DNA from: Nocardioides baculatus
GTDB taxonomy: Bacteria > Actinomycetota > Actinomycetes > Propionibacteriales > Nocardioidaceae
Direction: 5' to 3'
Assembly: GCF_016735675.1 (NCBI RefSeq)
Contig: NZ_JAERSG010000002.1
Span: 740,126-804,125 of the forward strand
Length of the DNA stretch: 64,000 nucleotides
Shown here one piece after another: positions 9,635 through 19,120 of this stretch (its first letter is position 1; every line of letters begins with the position of its first letter). The notes under the pieces are model-generated. The model ran no database searches, had not been told where the DNA came from, and worked only from the letters and a program-made list of their open reading frames with translations. A program made the position numbers and the translations under genes.

Positions 9635-10216
9635 TCAGCGCGACGTGCGGGGCGTCCGTCCCTTGGTGACCCCGACGAACGCCTGGGTGACCTCGTCGTC
9701 ACGCTCGACCTTCCACACCAGCGCGATCGTGGTCGGGTCGAGGTCGGACACCAGCCGGTGGACGACGTCCTTGCGCTGGTGGAGCCGCGCGACCGACATC
9801 GGGAGGATCACGACGCCCGTGCCGGCGGCGACCGTCTCGATGGCCTCCTGCTCGGTCATCGGCGGCCACTCGAGCTGGTCGACCGTCGGTCGCCAGCCAC
9901 TGGCGTGGGGGCGTACGAGCTGCTCGTCGACGAGGTCGTCGGTCGTGACCTCGTCGTCGGCCGCGGCGAGCACGTGCTCGCGCGACGCGACCGCGACCTG
10001 CAGCTCGTCGTAGAGGCGTACGCAGTGCAGGCCGTCGCGGTCGACCGGCAGCCGCACGATGGCCATGTCGAGGCTGCCGTCGCGGACGCCGTCGACCTGG
10101 TCGGCCTCCGTCACCGGCACGAGGTGCAGGCTCTCGCGGCGGCCGGCCCGCCAGCTCCGCGCCCACTTGTCGGGGGTCGCACCGGTGACGAAGCCGACGC
10201 GGAGAGGCGCGATCAT
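9635..10216 (-). CDS. LysR-type substrate-binding domain protein lacking the DNA-binding domain
   Basis: 193 residues that correspond only to the effector-binding domain of LysR regulators: PLRVGFVTGATPDKWA opens the first lobe, EADQVDGVRDGSLDMAIVRLP is the first crossover and TEQEAIETVAAGTGVVILPMSVARL is the second-lobe core. The usual ~85-residue winged helix and linker are absent, and the upstream sequence is a BCCT transporter, so the domain is not simply mis-started. Stand-alone proteins of this kind are common in actinobacteria; whether they bind a ligand without regulating DNA is unknown. Start ATG is seven bases after TAGGAT. Confidence 0.75.
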   Translation of the reverse strand: MIAPLRVGFVTGATPDKWARSWRAGRRESLHLVPVTEADQVDGVRDGSLDMAIVRLPVDRDGLHCVRLYDELQVAVASREHVLAAADDEVTTDDLVDEQLVRPHASGWRPTVDQLEWPPMTEQEAIETVAAGTGVVILPMSVARLHQRKDVVHRLVSDLDPTTIALVWKVERDDEVTQAFVGVTKGRTPRTSR

Positions 10217-10223
10217 GTGCTCG

Positions 10224-10229
10224 ATCCTA
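10224..10229 (-). promoter_or_regulatory. -10 element of the LysR-domain gene (leaderless, overlaps upstream stop codon)
   Basis: TAGGAT on the minus strand lies seven bases before the ATG; its TAG is also the stop codon of the BCCT transporter, so the promoter is embedded in the end of that gene. Confidence 0.45.
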
Positions 10230-11930
10230 GGCCGTCGGGTCCTTCTCGACCGACAGCACGAAGTCGTCTCCGTGCTCGGTCACGCCGGTCACGACCGCGG
10301 CCTCGACGGCCTCGATGGCGTACTGGCGGCGTACGACGAGGGGGTCGGCGGACAGGTCCTTCACCAGCGCGACCGCCAGGGCGACCATCACGAGGACGAA
10401 CGGCAGCGCGGCGATGATCGTGATCGTCTGGAGGCCGCTCAGCGCGTCGGCGCCGCCGGCGAGCAGCATCACCATCGCGACCAGGCCGGTGGCGACGCCC
10501 CAGAACACGACCGTGGGCCTCCGGGGCTCGAGGGAGCCGTGCTCGGAAAGCGAGCCCATCACGATGGACGCGGCGTCGGCGCCGGAGACGAAGAAGATCG
10601 CGACGAGCACCATCACGAGGATGCTGGACACGGTGGCGAGCGGGAACTGGTCGAGCACCGTGAAGAGCTGGGTCTCGATGCCGCCCGCGCCGGCGATGTC
10701 GACGCCGTCCTGCTGGAGCTTGATCGCGGCGCCGCCGAAGATCGCGAACCAGACCAGGCTCACCAGGCTCGGCACGAGCAGCACGCCGGTGACGAACTGC
10801 CGGATCGTGCGGCCGCGCGAGATGCGAGCGATGAACATGCCCACGAACGGCGTCCACGAGAGCCACCAGGCCCAGTAGAAGACCGTCCAGCCGGCGAGCC
10901 ACTCGCTGACGTCCGAGCCCTCGGCACCGGTGCGCGCGGCCATCTCGGGGAGCTGGCTGACGTAGCTGCCGAGTGCGGTGGGCAGGAGGTTGAGCATGAA
11001 CACGGTCGGGCCGACGACGAAGACGAAGAGGGCCAGGGCGAGCGCCAGCACCATGTTGATGTTGGACAGCCACTGGATGCCCTTCGCGACACCGGACACG
11101 GCCGACAGCACGAAGGCCACGGTGAGGATCGCGATGATGCCGATCAGGAGGCGGTTGCCGGTCACGCCGATGCCGCCGACGATCTCGAGGCCGCTGCGGA
11201 TCTGGAGGGCGCCGAGGCCGAGCGAGGCCGCGGAGCCGAAGAGCGTCGCGAAGATCGCGAGCATGTCGATGACCTTGCCGGCCGGTCCGTGGGCGCGCTC
11301 ACCCAGGAGCGGCTCGAAGGCGGCGCTGATCAGCTGGACGCGGCCCTTGCGATAGGTGCCGTACGCGATCGCCAGGCCGACGACGGCGTAGATCGCCCAC
11401 GGGTGCAGGGTCCAGTGGAAGAGGGTGGTCGCCATCGCGGTCTCCGCGCTGCCGGTCTCGCCCGTGCCGGGCGGCGGGGTGGCGAAGTGGCTCACGGGCT
11501 CGCTGACGCCGTAGAACATCAGGCCGATGCCCATCCCGGCGCTGAACATCATCGCGACCCACGAGACGGTCCGGAACTCCGGCTGCTCGTCGTCGCGGCC
11601 GAGGGGGATGTTGCCGAAGCGGCCCATCGCGAGCCAGATCACGAAGACGACGAAGGCCGACGCGGTCAGCACGAAGAGCCAGCCGGTGTTGGTGATCGTC
11701 CAGGCCAGGCCCTTCTCCGACGCACTGCTGAGCGAGGCGGTGCTGACCAGGCCCCACACGAGGAAGCCGACCGCGATGAGGGCGGTGACACCGAAGACGG
11801 CCTTGTCGAGACCGGAGCCGCGGGGCTCCACGGGCTCGATGGAGGCGTCGAGCGCGGGGTGGGTGTCGTCGGCCGTGCCGGTGTCGTCGGTGGGTGGCTG
11901 GGTCGGGGGTGCTGCGATACGTGTAGCCAT
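10227..11930 (-). CDS. BCCT-family betaine/carnitine/choline transporter
   Basis: 567-residue integral membrane transporter of the betaine-choline-carnitine family, expected to import quaternary ammonium osmolytes using a cation gradient. Twelve hydrophobic segments are spread from about residue 45 to 530. The family signature around GWTVFYWAWWLSWTPFVGMF is present, followed by IARISRGRTIRQF, and the glycine-rich AGMGIGLMFYGVSEPVSHF lies after the third helix. The N-terminal tail is acidic and Pro-rich (PPTDDTGTADDTHP) and may be an osmosensory tail. Choline, betaine and other substrates cannot be separated from sequence. No choline oxidation genes are adjacent. Confidence 0.9.
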   Translation of the reverse strand: MATRIAAPPTQPPTDDTGTADDTHPALDASIEPVEPRGSGLDKAVFGVTALIAVGFLVWGLVSTASLSSASEKGLAWTITNTGWLFVLTASAFVVFVIWLAMGRFGNIPLGRDDEQPEFRTVSWVAMMFSAGMGIGLMFYGVSEPVSHFATPPPGTGETGSAETAMATTLFHWTLHPWAIYAVVGLAIAYGTYRKGRVQLISAAFEPLLGERAHGPAGKVIDMLAIFATLFGSAASLGLGALQIRSGLEIVGGIGVTGNRLLIGIIAILTVAFVLSAVSGVAKGIQWLSNINMVLALALALFVFVVGPTVFMLNLLPTALGSYVSQLPEMAARTGAEGSDVSEWLAGWTVFYWAWWLSWTPFVGMFIARISRGRTIRQFVTGVLLVPSLVSLVWFAIFGGAAIKLQQDGVDIAGAGGIETQLFTVLDQFPLATVSSILVMVLVAIFFVSGADAASIVMGSLSEHGSLEPRRPTVVFWGVATGLVAMVMLLAGGADALSGLQTITIIAALPFVLVMVALAVALVKDLSADPLVVRRQYAIEAVEAAVVTGVTEHGDDFVLSVEKDPTA

Positions 11931-12003
11931 CGGTCGACCAGACCAAGAATCACGACATCAAGCAAACCGGCGGTATGCGGCTCCGCTCAGGTCGAGAGAA
12001 GGC

Positions 12004-13665
12004 TCACACGTCGGGCGGAGGCGGACCACCGGGCTTGCCGGCGTCGGCATAGGACCGGACGACGGACACGTTGAGCGGGAAGTCGACGGGGAGCTCGCGG
12101 AAGAGCAACGCGCCCGCGGTGGACGCGGCCGCCGTGATCTCGGCGGCGACCCGGTCGGCGAGATCGGCGGGCGTGTGGACCACGACCTCGTCGTGCAGGA
12201 AGAAGACGAGGTGGGGCCGTGACTCGAGCGGGCCGTCGTCGACCAGGCGCCAGAGCCGGTTGCGGAGGTCGGCGAGCCAGCACGACGCCCACTCCGCTGC
12301 CGTGCCCTGGACGACGAAGTTGCGGGTGAAGCGGCCGTAGGCCCGGCGGTGACGGTCCTGGTCGTCGAGGTCGGCGGGCGGTGCGTCGGGCGACTCGTCC
12401 CACGACCCGCCGCCCAGCGCCGGGCACCCGCGGCCCAGGAGGGTGCGGACGACCTGTCCGCGCTCGCCGGCCCGGGCTGCCTCCTCGACCAGCCCGAACG
12501 CCGCGGGGTAGCGCCGGGTCAGGCCGGCGACCATGCGCCCGCTCTCGCCGCTCGTGGCGCCGTACATCGCCCCCAGGAGGCCGAGCTTGGCGTCCTGCCG
12601 GGTCGCGACGGCACCGTCGTCGACCATGCCCTGGTAGAGGTCGGCGCCCCGCGCCGCCCGTGCCAGCGCCCTGTCGCCGCTCATCCCGGCCAGCACGCGC
12701 GGCTCGAGCTGCGCGACGTCGGCCACGACGAGCACCCAGCCGTCGTCCGCGACGGCGGCCGACCGCACCTGGACGGGGAACGACAGCGCCCCGCCGCCGT
12801 TGGACGACCAGCGGCCGGTCGCCGAGCCGGCGGGTTGGTAGACCGGCCGGAAGCGGCCGTCGCCGACCCACTGGTCGATCCACGCCCAGCCGTTGGTCGA
12901 GAAGAGGTGCGCGAGCTGCTTGTAGCGCACGAGCGGCTCGACGACCGGGTGCTCGATCCGGTGGAGCGTCGACCGGCGGGTGTCGGGCACCTCGATCCCG
13001 GCCCGTCGCAGCGCTGCCAGCAGGTGGGGGCGTGAGTCGGGATTGAGGTCGGGGCTGTCGAGGATGCCGCGCACCTCGACCGCGAGCTCCTCCAGCAGTC
13101 GTGGCCGGGCTCCTCGGGGCGGTCGCGGCCCCAGCAGGTCGGTGAGCAGCCGGTCGTGGACCTCGACCTGCCACGGCACGCCGGCGTGGGTCATCTCCGC
13201 CGCGACGAGGGCGCCCGCGGACTCGGCGGCGAGCAGGAGCCCGAGTCGTACGGCCTCCGGCGAGGCCTCGACGGCGGCGAGCTGGCGGGCGTCCTCGAGG
13301 TCGGCGCGCAGGTGCTCGGTGGCGTCGTCGGCGCTGACGAGCACGGGCTCGGTCGGCTCGGCCGGGCGCAGCCGGTCCCACAGGTCCGCCTCCTCGCCGT
13401 CGAGCAGCCGGGCGTCGACGGCCGGGGCACGGCGCAGCACGCGGTGGCAGAGCCGCAGGTCGTGGCACCGCTCGACCCGGACGCCGGCGGCGAGCAGCGG
13501 GGCGTACCACCGCGCGGTGTCGTCCCAGACCCAGCGCGGCGCGTCGTCCGCCTCGCGCCGGGCGACGAAGGCCGGCAGCGCGGTGACGTCGAGCACGTCG
13601 ACGTGCCCGTCGTCGACCACCTGCACGCGCTCACCGGGCAGCCGGGAGAGGTGGACGCGCGCCAT
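12004..13665 (-). CDS. family A DNA polymerase with N-terminal 3'-5' exonuclease-like domain
   Basis: 553 residues resembling the actinobacterial 'bifunctional 3'-5' exonuclease/DNA polymerase' group, shorter than Pol I because the 5' nuclease is missing. Polymerase motif A is VVADVAQLEPRVLA, motif B is RQDAKLGLLGAMYG and motif C is FLHDEVVV, so the palm Asp/His-Asp-Glu residues are kept. The first ~200 residues look like a degenerate DEDD exonuclease fold. The ATG at 13665 follows GGAAGG at good spacing; an upstream in-frame start would add 32 basic residues and is rejected. Role is unknown, perhaps translesion or repair synthesis. It converges on nothing obvious and is monocistronic. Confidence 0.8.
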   Translation of the reverse strand: MARVHLSRLPGERVQVVDDGHVDVLDVTALPAFVARREADDAPRWVWDDTARWYAPLLAAGVRVERCHDLRLCHRVLRRAPAVDARLLDGEEADLWDRLRPAEPTEPVLVSADDATEHLRADLEDARQLAAVEASPEAVRLGLLLAAESAGALVAAEMTHAGVPWQVEVHDRLLTDLLGPRPPRGARPRLLEELAVEVRGILDSPDLNPDSRPHLLAALRRAGIEVPDTRRSTLHRIEHPVVEPLVRYKQLAHLFSTNGWAWIDQWVGDGRFRPVYQPAGSATGRWSSNGGGALSFPVQVRSAAVADDGWVLVVADVAQLEPRVLAGMSGDRALARAARGADLYQGMVDDGAVATRQDAKLGLLGAMYGATSGESGRMVAGLTRRYPAAFGLVEEAARAGERGQVVRTLLGRGCPALGGGSWDESPDAPPADLDDQDRHRRAYGRFTRNFVVQGTAAEWASCWLADLRNRLWRLVDDGPLESRPHLVFFLHDEVVVHTPADLADRVAAEITAAASTAGALLFRELPVDFPLNVSVVRSYADAGKPGGPPPPDV

Positions 13666-13781
13666 GGGGACACCTTCCCGCACGGCACCGACGACGCCCT
13701 CGTTTTGACCATTCGGCCCTCGATGTCGTCCTCTAGTCCTACGGGTGTGCGGTTGGCGCACGGTCCGGGGAGGGATGTGTC

Positions 13782-15251
13782 GTGTCGAGGTTCTCGCCCG
13801 TACTGGTGGCGCTGTCGCTGGCGCTCGGTCTGTCGTTGGCTGCCGGCGTCCCGGCGAGCGCGACCACGGCTGCGCAGTCGTCCGTCGGCCAGCTCGCTGC
13901 TTCCGCGCCTGCAGCTGCCGCCGCCAAGCTCGGCAAGAAGAGGTGGAAGGCGCCCAACGGCCCCTTCTTCAACGACCCGCACCGCAAGGCCAACCACTTC
14001 GCCATCGAGCGCAAGATCATCGAGACGATCCGCCACACCAAGCGCGGCTCGATCATCCGCATCGCGGTCTACTCCTTCGACCGCGTGCCGGTGGCCAACG
14101 CGCTCGTCGCGGCGCACAAGCGTGGCGTCAAGGTTCAGATGCTCCTCAACGACCACCTCGAGACCCGCGCCATCCAGCTGGTGCGGGCCGAGGTCGGCAA
14201 GAACCGGAACAAGAAGAGCTTCATCTACAAGTGCGTGGCGAGCTGCCGCAGCACGCAGAACGAGTACAACAACCTGCACACGAAGTTCTACTCGTTCAGC
14301 AAGGCCGGGAAGTCCCGCGACGTGATCGCCGTCGGGTCGGCCAACCTGATGCTCAACGCCGCGCTCCACCAGTGGAACGACCTCTACTTCAGCCACGGCG
14401 ACCACGAGCTCTTCCGCCAGTTCGTCTCGCTCTTCAACAACATGAAGAAGGACTGGGACGTCCGCCGTCCGCCGCGCTTCTTCTGCGGCACCCCGACGGG
14501 CGCCGCGTGCGACGACTCGGTCGACAAGTACACGGTGTGGGCCTTCCCCAAGCTGTCCGGCCCGAAGAACGACCTCGTGCTCGACATGCTGGGCAAGATC
14601 CAGTGCGTCACGCCGGACGCCGCGGGCAACCCCGTCCGCACCAAGCTCGCGCTGTCCATGCACACGATGCGCGGTCGCCGCGGCGACTACCTGGCCGAGG
14701 CGATCCGCAACAAGTTCGCCGAGGGTTGCGACTTCCGCGTCAGCTACGGCCTGATCGGCTACCACACCAAGCAGATCCTCGGCGCGCCCACGGCTCGCGG
14801 CCGGATCCCGCTGCGGTCCACCGGCATGGACTACAACACCGAGGACGACTACGACCTCAACAAGGACGGCGAGGACGACCTGATCCTCGACTACTACAGC
14901 CACCAGAAGTACTTCACCATCCAGGGCACCTACAACGGCGTCCCCGGCACGGAGATGGTGCTGACGGGGTCGTCCAACTGGGCCAGCCTCAGCACGGCCA
15001 ACGACGAGCTGTGGATGACCATCCGGGGCGCCCGGACCGTCAAGAAGTACCTCAAGAACTTCAACTACCAGTGGGACCTCGCCCGCAACTCGCGCGACGC
15101 CTACACGACGACGTACTCCACGTTCCGGGTCTCGCGGATGGTGAAGCAGGCTGATGGCACCTACGCCAAGCGCTACGCCACCGTGCGCCGCCCGATGACC
15201 ACGATCGAGCGCGACAACTACAGCAAGGGTCCCTACTGGGAGTCCGACTGA
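13782..15251 (+). CDS. secreted phospholipase D-like (HKD) protein
   Basis: 489 residues with a clear signal peptide (MSRFSPVLVALSLALGLSLA, cleavage probably after PASA about residue 27). Two PLD-type H-x-K sites are visible: NNLHTKFYSF near residue 168 and YYSHQKYFTI near residue 378, each followed by a G-S-(A/S)-N segment (VGSANL and TGSSNWAS). These form one active site in the superfamily, which includes phospholipases, nucleases and transphosphatidylases. A calcium-like acidic loop (DYDLNKDGEDDLILDYY) lies just before the second motif. Two Cys pairs fit an exported protein. Substrate is not predictable. GTG start follows GGGGAGGG. Confidence 0.8.
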   Translation: MSRFSPVLVALSLALGLSLAAGVPASATTAAQSSVGQLAASAPAAAAAKLGKKRWKAPNGPFFNDPHRKANHFAIERKIIETIRHTKRGSIIRIAVYSFDRVPVANALVAAHKRGVKVQMLLNDHLETRAIQLVRAEVGKNRNKKSFIYKCVASCRSTQNEYNNLHTKFYSFSKAGKSRDVIAVGSANLMLNAALHQWNDLYFSHGDHELFRQFVSLFNNMKKDWDVRRPPRFFCGTPTGAACDDSVDKYTVWAFPKLSGPKNDLVLDMLGKIQCVTPDAAGNPVRTKLALSMHTMRGRRGDYLAEAIRNKFAEGCDFRVSYGLIGYHTKQILGAPTARGRIPLRSTGMDYNTEDDYDLNKDGEDDLILDYYSHQKYFTIQGTYNGVPGTEMVLTGSSNWASLSTANDELWMTIRGARTVKKYLKNFNYQWDLARNSRDAYTTTYSTFRVSRMVKQADGTYAKRYATVRRPMTTIERDNYSKGPYWESD

Positions 15252-15277
15252 TCGGCCGGGCGGCGGCCGGGGGGACC

Positions 15278-15283
15278 TAGGCT
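15278..15283 (+). promoter_or_regulatory. -10 element of the Orn/Lys/Arg-type decarboxylase gene (leaderless)
   Basis: TAGGCT ends six bases before the ATG at 15290; the intervening GCCGCC is not a ribosome binding site. Confidence 0.5.
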
Positions 15284-15289
15284 GCCGCC

Positions 15290-16711
15290 ATGCCGACCGA
15301 CCCGCGCGGGCTGCGCGCCGACGCGCCGCTGCTCGACGCGTGGCTCCGGTTCCACGAGGTGGCGCCGACGCCGTTCACGATCCCCGGCCACAAGCAGCGC
15401 CACGACCTGGTGGGTGACGTGGTCGCCGGCGACGTGCCGCTCTACGCGGGTCTCGACACGATGAAGCTGACCGCCGGGGTGCTCGCCGAGGCGGAGTCGC
15501 GTGCCGCGCGCCTGTGGGGTGCGGACGTCTGCCGGTTCTCGACGGGCGGGTCGACGCATGCCAACCAGGCCGTCGCCCTCGCGGTCGCCGACGACGGCGA
15601 CACGGTCGTCGTGAGTCGCACCCTGCACCGCTCGATGCTGCTCGGCCTCGTCCTCGCCGGGCTGACGCCCGTGTGGGTGCGGCCCGAGGTCGACCTCGCG
15701 ACCGGGCTGCCGCTCGGCGTCGCCCCGGACTCCGTACGACGTGCGCTCGACGCGCACCCGCAGGCCCGGGCCGTCTTCGTGGGCGACCCGTCCTACGTCG
15801 GGACGGTCGGTGACGTCGCGGGCCTCGCCGAGGCGGCGCACGAGCACGACGTGCCGCTGGTCGTGGACGCGGCGTGGGCCGCGCACTTCGGCTTCCACCC
15901 GGACCTGCCTCGGCACGCGCTGCAGCTCGGCGCGGACGTGATGGTGACGAGCGCGCACAAGACCCTCCCCGCATGGAGCCAGGCCGCGATCGTGCTGGCG
16001 CGCACCGAGCGGGTGGACCCGGCCCGCCTCGAGGCCGGGGTCGAGGCCACCGCGACCACGAGCCCGGCAGGCGCGATCCTCGCGAGCACCGATGCCGCCC
16101 GCGCCCTGCTGGAACGCGACGGCGCGGAGCTGCTCGGTGCGGCCATCGAGGCGACGCGCGAGGCCCGGACCCGGCTCGGTGAGGTCGACGGCCTCGTCGT
16201 CCTCGACGGCGCGCACGTCGACCCGCTCAAGCTCACGGTCGTCCTGTCGGGGGCCGGCGTCGACGGCAATGCCGTGGAGCAGGACCTGCTCGCCGCAGGC
16301 CTGCCGGTGGAGTCGGCGGACCGCGACGTCCTGATGGCCGTGGTGTCGCTCGCCGACACCCGTACGACCCTGGCTGCGCTCGCCGACGCGATCGTCGGCT
16401 CGGTCGAGCGGCACCGAGGGCCGGCGCGCGGCGTCGTCGGCCCGGCGGCGTACGGCGTGGAGCCGGAGACCGTGGTGCCACCGCGGCAGGCCTACTTCGC
16501 CAGGTCGGAGCACGTCCCGGTCGAGCAGGCGGTCGGGCGCACCAGCGCCGAGCTCGTCGCGCCCTACCCGCCCGGCATCCCGGTGCTCGCGCCGGGGGAG
16601 CGGGTCACCGACGCGACCCTGGCGGCCCTCGGGCACGCCCGCGCCGCCGGCGTCCGGATCGCCTACGCGGCCGACCCGACATTGGGGATGTTGCGCGTCA
16701 CGGTCGACTGA
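15290..16711 (+). CDS. Orn/Lys/Arg decarboxylase-family PLP enzyme
   Basis: A 473-residue fold-type I PLP protein related to bacterial ornithine/lysine/arginine decarboxylases of the short type. Visible are the N-terminal TPFTIPGHKQ, FSTGGSTHANQA at the cofactor phosphate site, VVDAAWAAHFGFHPDLP with the ring-nitrogen Asp, and SAHKTLPAWSQAA with the Schiff-base lysine, K224. The C-terminal domain (YPPGIPVLAPGE) is the conserved part of the family. A polyamine or cadaverine-forming role is inferred, but these shorter proteins are often poorly characterised and may act on another amino acid. Its own leaderless promoter separates it from the upstream phospholipase-like gene. Confidence 0.82.
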   Translation: MPTDPRGLRADAPLLDAWLRFHEVAPTPFTIPGHKQRHDLVGDVVAGDVPLYAGLDTMKLTAGVLAEAESRAARLWGADVCRFSTGGSTHANQAVALAVADDGDTVVVSRTLHRSMLLGLVLAGLTPVWVRPEVDLATGLPLGVAPDSVRRALDAHPQARAVFVGDPSYVGTVGDVAGLAEAAHEHDVPLVVDAAWAAHFGFHPDLPRHALQLGADVMVTSAHKTLPAWSQAAIVLARTERVDPARLEAGVEATATTSPAGAILASTDAARALLERDGAELLGAAIEATREARTRLGEVDGLVVLDGAHVDPLKLTVVLSGAGVDGNAVEQDLLAAGLPVESADRDVLMAVVSLADTRTTLAALADAIVGSVERHRGPARGVVGPAAYGVEPETVVPPRQAYFARSEHVPVEQAVGRTSAELVAPYPPGIPVLAPGERVTDATLAALGHARAAGVRIAYAADPTLGMLRVTVD

Positions 16712-16741
16712 ACGACGGGGAGGTGCGCCCATGATGCCGGG

Positions 16742-17200
16742 GTGCCGCGCCGACCCCCGCTCCTCGCCGTCGTCAGCGTGCTCTACCTGGGCTTCCTCGG
16801 CGCCGTCACCCTGACTCCCGGGCAGGGACATCCCGACTACTACGACCTGGCCGAGCGCATCCTCGCGCGGATGCAGCAGTACCCCGACCTCGACCCGCTG
16901 ACCTACCGGCTGTCGCCCGAGCGGATCGAGTTCCTCGCCAACGTCGGGCTCTTCGTCCCCCTGGGCGTGTTCTTCCAGCTGCTCGCCGGCAGGCGCCCGT
17001 GGTGGTCGGCGCTGATCGCGGGTGTCCTGCTCACCGCGACCATCGAGACGGTGCAGGGACTCATCCCGGACCGGGTCTCGGACCCTCGCGACGTCGCGGC
17101 CAACTCCGTCGGGGTGCTGGTCGGCATCGCGCTCGCCGCTGTCCTGTCGTCACCCGACACGGGGGACCGGGCCCGCGAGCGGGAGCGCGCGCGGCTCTAG
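16742..17200 (+). CDS. VanZ-like membrane protein (paralogue 1)
   Basis: 152 residues, GTG start. Hydrophobic helices lie at about residues 6-22, 62-80, 87-104 and 125-142. RIEFLANVGLFVPLGVF and SDPRDVAANSVGVLVG are the conserved VanZ-family helices; the family is named for teicoplanin resistance VanZ but most members have unknown function. The protein is strikingly similar to that at 19121-19570 (shared GHPDYYDLA/TPDYYDLA, ARMQ-YP-LDPLTYRLS). GTG is preferred because the same start context (ATGAT six or seven bases ahead) occurs before both paralogues. Confidence 0.78.
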   Translation: MPRRPPLLAVVSVLYLGFLGAVTLTPGQGHPDYYDLAERILARMQQYPDLDPLTYRLSPERIEFLANVGLFVPLGVFFQLLAGRRPWWSALIAGVLLTATIETVQGLIPDRVSDPRDVAANSVGVLVGIALAAVLSSPDTGDRARERERARL

Positions 17201-17209
17201 CGAGGGAGC

Positions 17210-18046
17210 TCAGGTCGCCCGCGGCTCGGCGGCGGCGAGCAGCCGCAGCCCCTCGTGGCTCGGGCTGCCGGGCGTCGCGGTGTGGACGAGCAGCGAGTGC
17301 GACTGGAACGGGTCCTGCACGATCTGGCAGCTGAGCTCGAGCTCGCCGACCGAGGGATGCAGGTAGCGCTTGACCTCCCGGGGTCGGATGCCGACCTCGT
17401 GCTCGGCCCACCGGGCGCGGAACTCCTCGCTCCGGGCCAGCAGCAGGTCGGCGAGCTCGGCGGCCCGCGAACCGGGCCCTCGCAGCGTGACGATGCCGCG
17501 CAGCCCGGAGGCGTACATCCGCGAGTAGAAGTCGTGGTCCTCGCGCGGGTGGAGGCGCCGCGCGGTCGGGTCGGTGAACCACCGGTAGCCGATGCTGCGG
17601 GCCGGGCCGGTGTGGCGGGTCGAGTCGCCGACCAGTGCCACGCTGAGCGGTGTCTGGCGCAGCGTCTCGCCGAGCTCGGTGACGATCTCGGCGGGGGTGT
17701 CGGTGAGCCGGTCGAAGATCCGGAGCATCCCCGGCGCGACGTGGTCGCCGGCGGGGCCGCGGGTGGGTGGCCGGTGGCCGGCGAGGCGGAAGAGGTGGTC
17801 GCGCTCGTCGAGCGAGAGGTGCAGCCCCTGGGCGATCGAGGCGACCATCTGCTCGGACGGCTGCGGACCCCGCTCGCGCTCGATGCGCGAGTAGAAGTCC
17901 GTCGACATGTGGCTCAGGGCGGCGACCTCCTCGCGTCGCAGTCCGGGCGTACGACGGCGCGCACCGCGCGGCAGCCCGACGTCCTCGGGCTGGAGGGCCT
18001 CGCGGCGCCGGCGCAGGAAGTCCGCCAGTCCGGCGCGATCGATCAT
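17210..18046 (-). CDS. XRE/HTH regulator with MmyB-like ligand-binding domain
   Basis: 278 residues. The N-terminal helix-turn-helix spans about residues 4-70 ([20 protein letters not shown], then [27 protein letters not shown]), and the remainder is the MmyB-like domain common in actinobacterial regulators, with the WF-(T)-DP segment [19 protein letters not shown]. Such proteins often repress an adjacent short-chain dehydrogenase; here an SDR gene starts divergently 111 bases away at 18158. The ATG at 18046 gives the standard [12 protein letters not shown] start; an upstream in-frame start is possible but adds no recognised sequence. Confidence 0.85.
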   Translation of the reverse strand: MIDRAGLADFLRRRREALQPEDVGLPRGARRRTPGLRREEVAALSHMSTDFYSRIERERGPQPSEQMVASIAQGLHLSLDERDHLFRLAGHRPPTRGPAGDHVAPGMLRIFDRLTDTPAEIVTELGETLRQTPLSVALVGDSTRHTGPARSIGYRWFTDPTARRLHPREDHDFYSRMYASGLRGIVTLRGPGSRAAELADLLLARSEEFRARWAEHEVGIRPREVKRYLHPSVGELELSCQIVQDPFQSHSLLVHTATPGSPSHEGLRLLAAAEPRAT

Positions 18047-18157
18047 GCCGCCATCCTCGCCTGTCCCCGCGAACGGATCCACGGATCGTCAGGCCGTGGC
18101 TGGGGTCGGGCCACGCAGGCACGCTGGTCGGACACCACCGAACCGAGGAGACACCCC

Positions 18158-19090
18158 GTGCGACCCAGGCAGTACGAGCTCACCCTTCCCGACCTCGCCG
18201 GCCGGCGCGCGCTGGTCACCGGCGCCAGCGACGGGATGGGTCTCGGTATCGCCGCCGCCCTCGCCGGGGCGGGCGCCGAGGTCCTGCTCCCCGTGCGCAA
18301 CCGGGCGAAGGGCGAGGCCGCGGCCGCGACGATCCGCTCCGACGTGCCGGGTGCGCGCCTGGTGCTGCACGACCTCGACCTGTCGTCGCTCGACTCGGTG
18401 GCGACGCTGGGGGAGCGGCTGGTCTCCGAGGGCGAGCCGATCCACCTGCTCGTCAACAACGCCGGCGTGATGACGCCGCCGGAGCGCCGGTCCACCGCAG
18501 ACGGCTTCGAGCTCCAGCTCGGCACCAACCACCTCGGGCACTTCGCCCTGGTCGGGCGGCTGCTCCCGCTGCTGAGGGCCGGCCGCGCCCGGGTCACGAC
18601 CCAGGCCAGCGTGGCCGCACGCCGCGGCGCCATCCACTGGGACGACCTGTCGTGGGAGCGGTCGTACGACCCGATGGCGGCCTACCGTCAGTCGAAGATC
18701 GCGTGTGGCCTCTTCGGCGTCGAGCTGAGCCGGCGCAGCGCAGCGGCCGGGTGGGGCATCACCAGCAACATCTCGCACCCGGGCGTCGCACCCACCAGCC
18801 TGCTCGCCGCGCGTCCGGAGCCGGGGCGTCCCGACGACACCACGGAGGTGAAGGTCATCCGCTGGCTGTCGTCGCACGGTCTGCTCGTGGGGACGGTCGA
18901 CTCCGCCCGGCTCCCCGCCCTGATGGCGCTCACGACGGGGGACGACGGCGGCTTCTACGGGCCCCAGTGGCCGGGCAGCACGGGTGGCCCGCCGGGACAG
19001 CAGTCGCTGTGGGCACCTCTGCGGCGTACGGACGACGCGGCACGGCTGTGGGACGTGTCGGAGCGGCTGACGGGAGTGGCGTACGCCTGA
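18158..19090 (+). CDS. short-chain dehydrogenase/reductase
   Basis: 310-residue SDR. The Rossmann motif is [10 protein letters not shown] (about residues 20-29), then LLVNNAGV, and the active site YRQSK gives Y-x3-K with an upstream TTQASVAA serine. The long C-terminal part ([18 protein letters not shown]) places it near the retinol-dehydrogenase/WW-oxidoreductase-like group. Substrate unknown. GTG is preceded by GAGGAG. The divergent HTH/MmyB gene is its likely regulator, a frequent arrangement. Confidence 0.82.
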   Translation: MRPRQYELTLPDLAGRRALVTGASDGMGLGIAAALAGAGAEVLLPVRNRAKGEAAAATIRSDVPGARLVLHDLDLSSLDSVATLGERLVSEGEPIHLLVNNAGVMTPPERRSTADGFELQLGTNHLGHFALVGRLLPLLRAGRARVTTQASVAARRGAIHWDDLSWERSYDPMAAYRQSKIACGLFGVELSRRSAAAGWGITSNISHPGVAPTSLLAARPEPGRPDDTTEVKVIRWLSSHGLLVGTVDSARLPALMALTTGDDGGFYGPQWPGSTGGPPGQQSLWAPLRRTDDAARLWDVSERLTGVAYA

Positions 19091-19120
19091 GCGGTAGGTC
19101 CGACCCGGATGATGGGTGGG

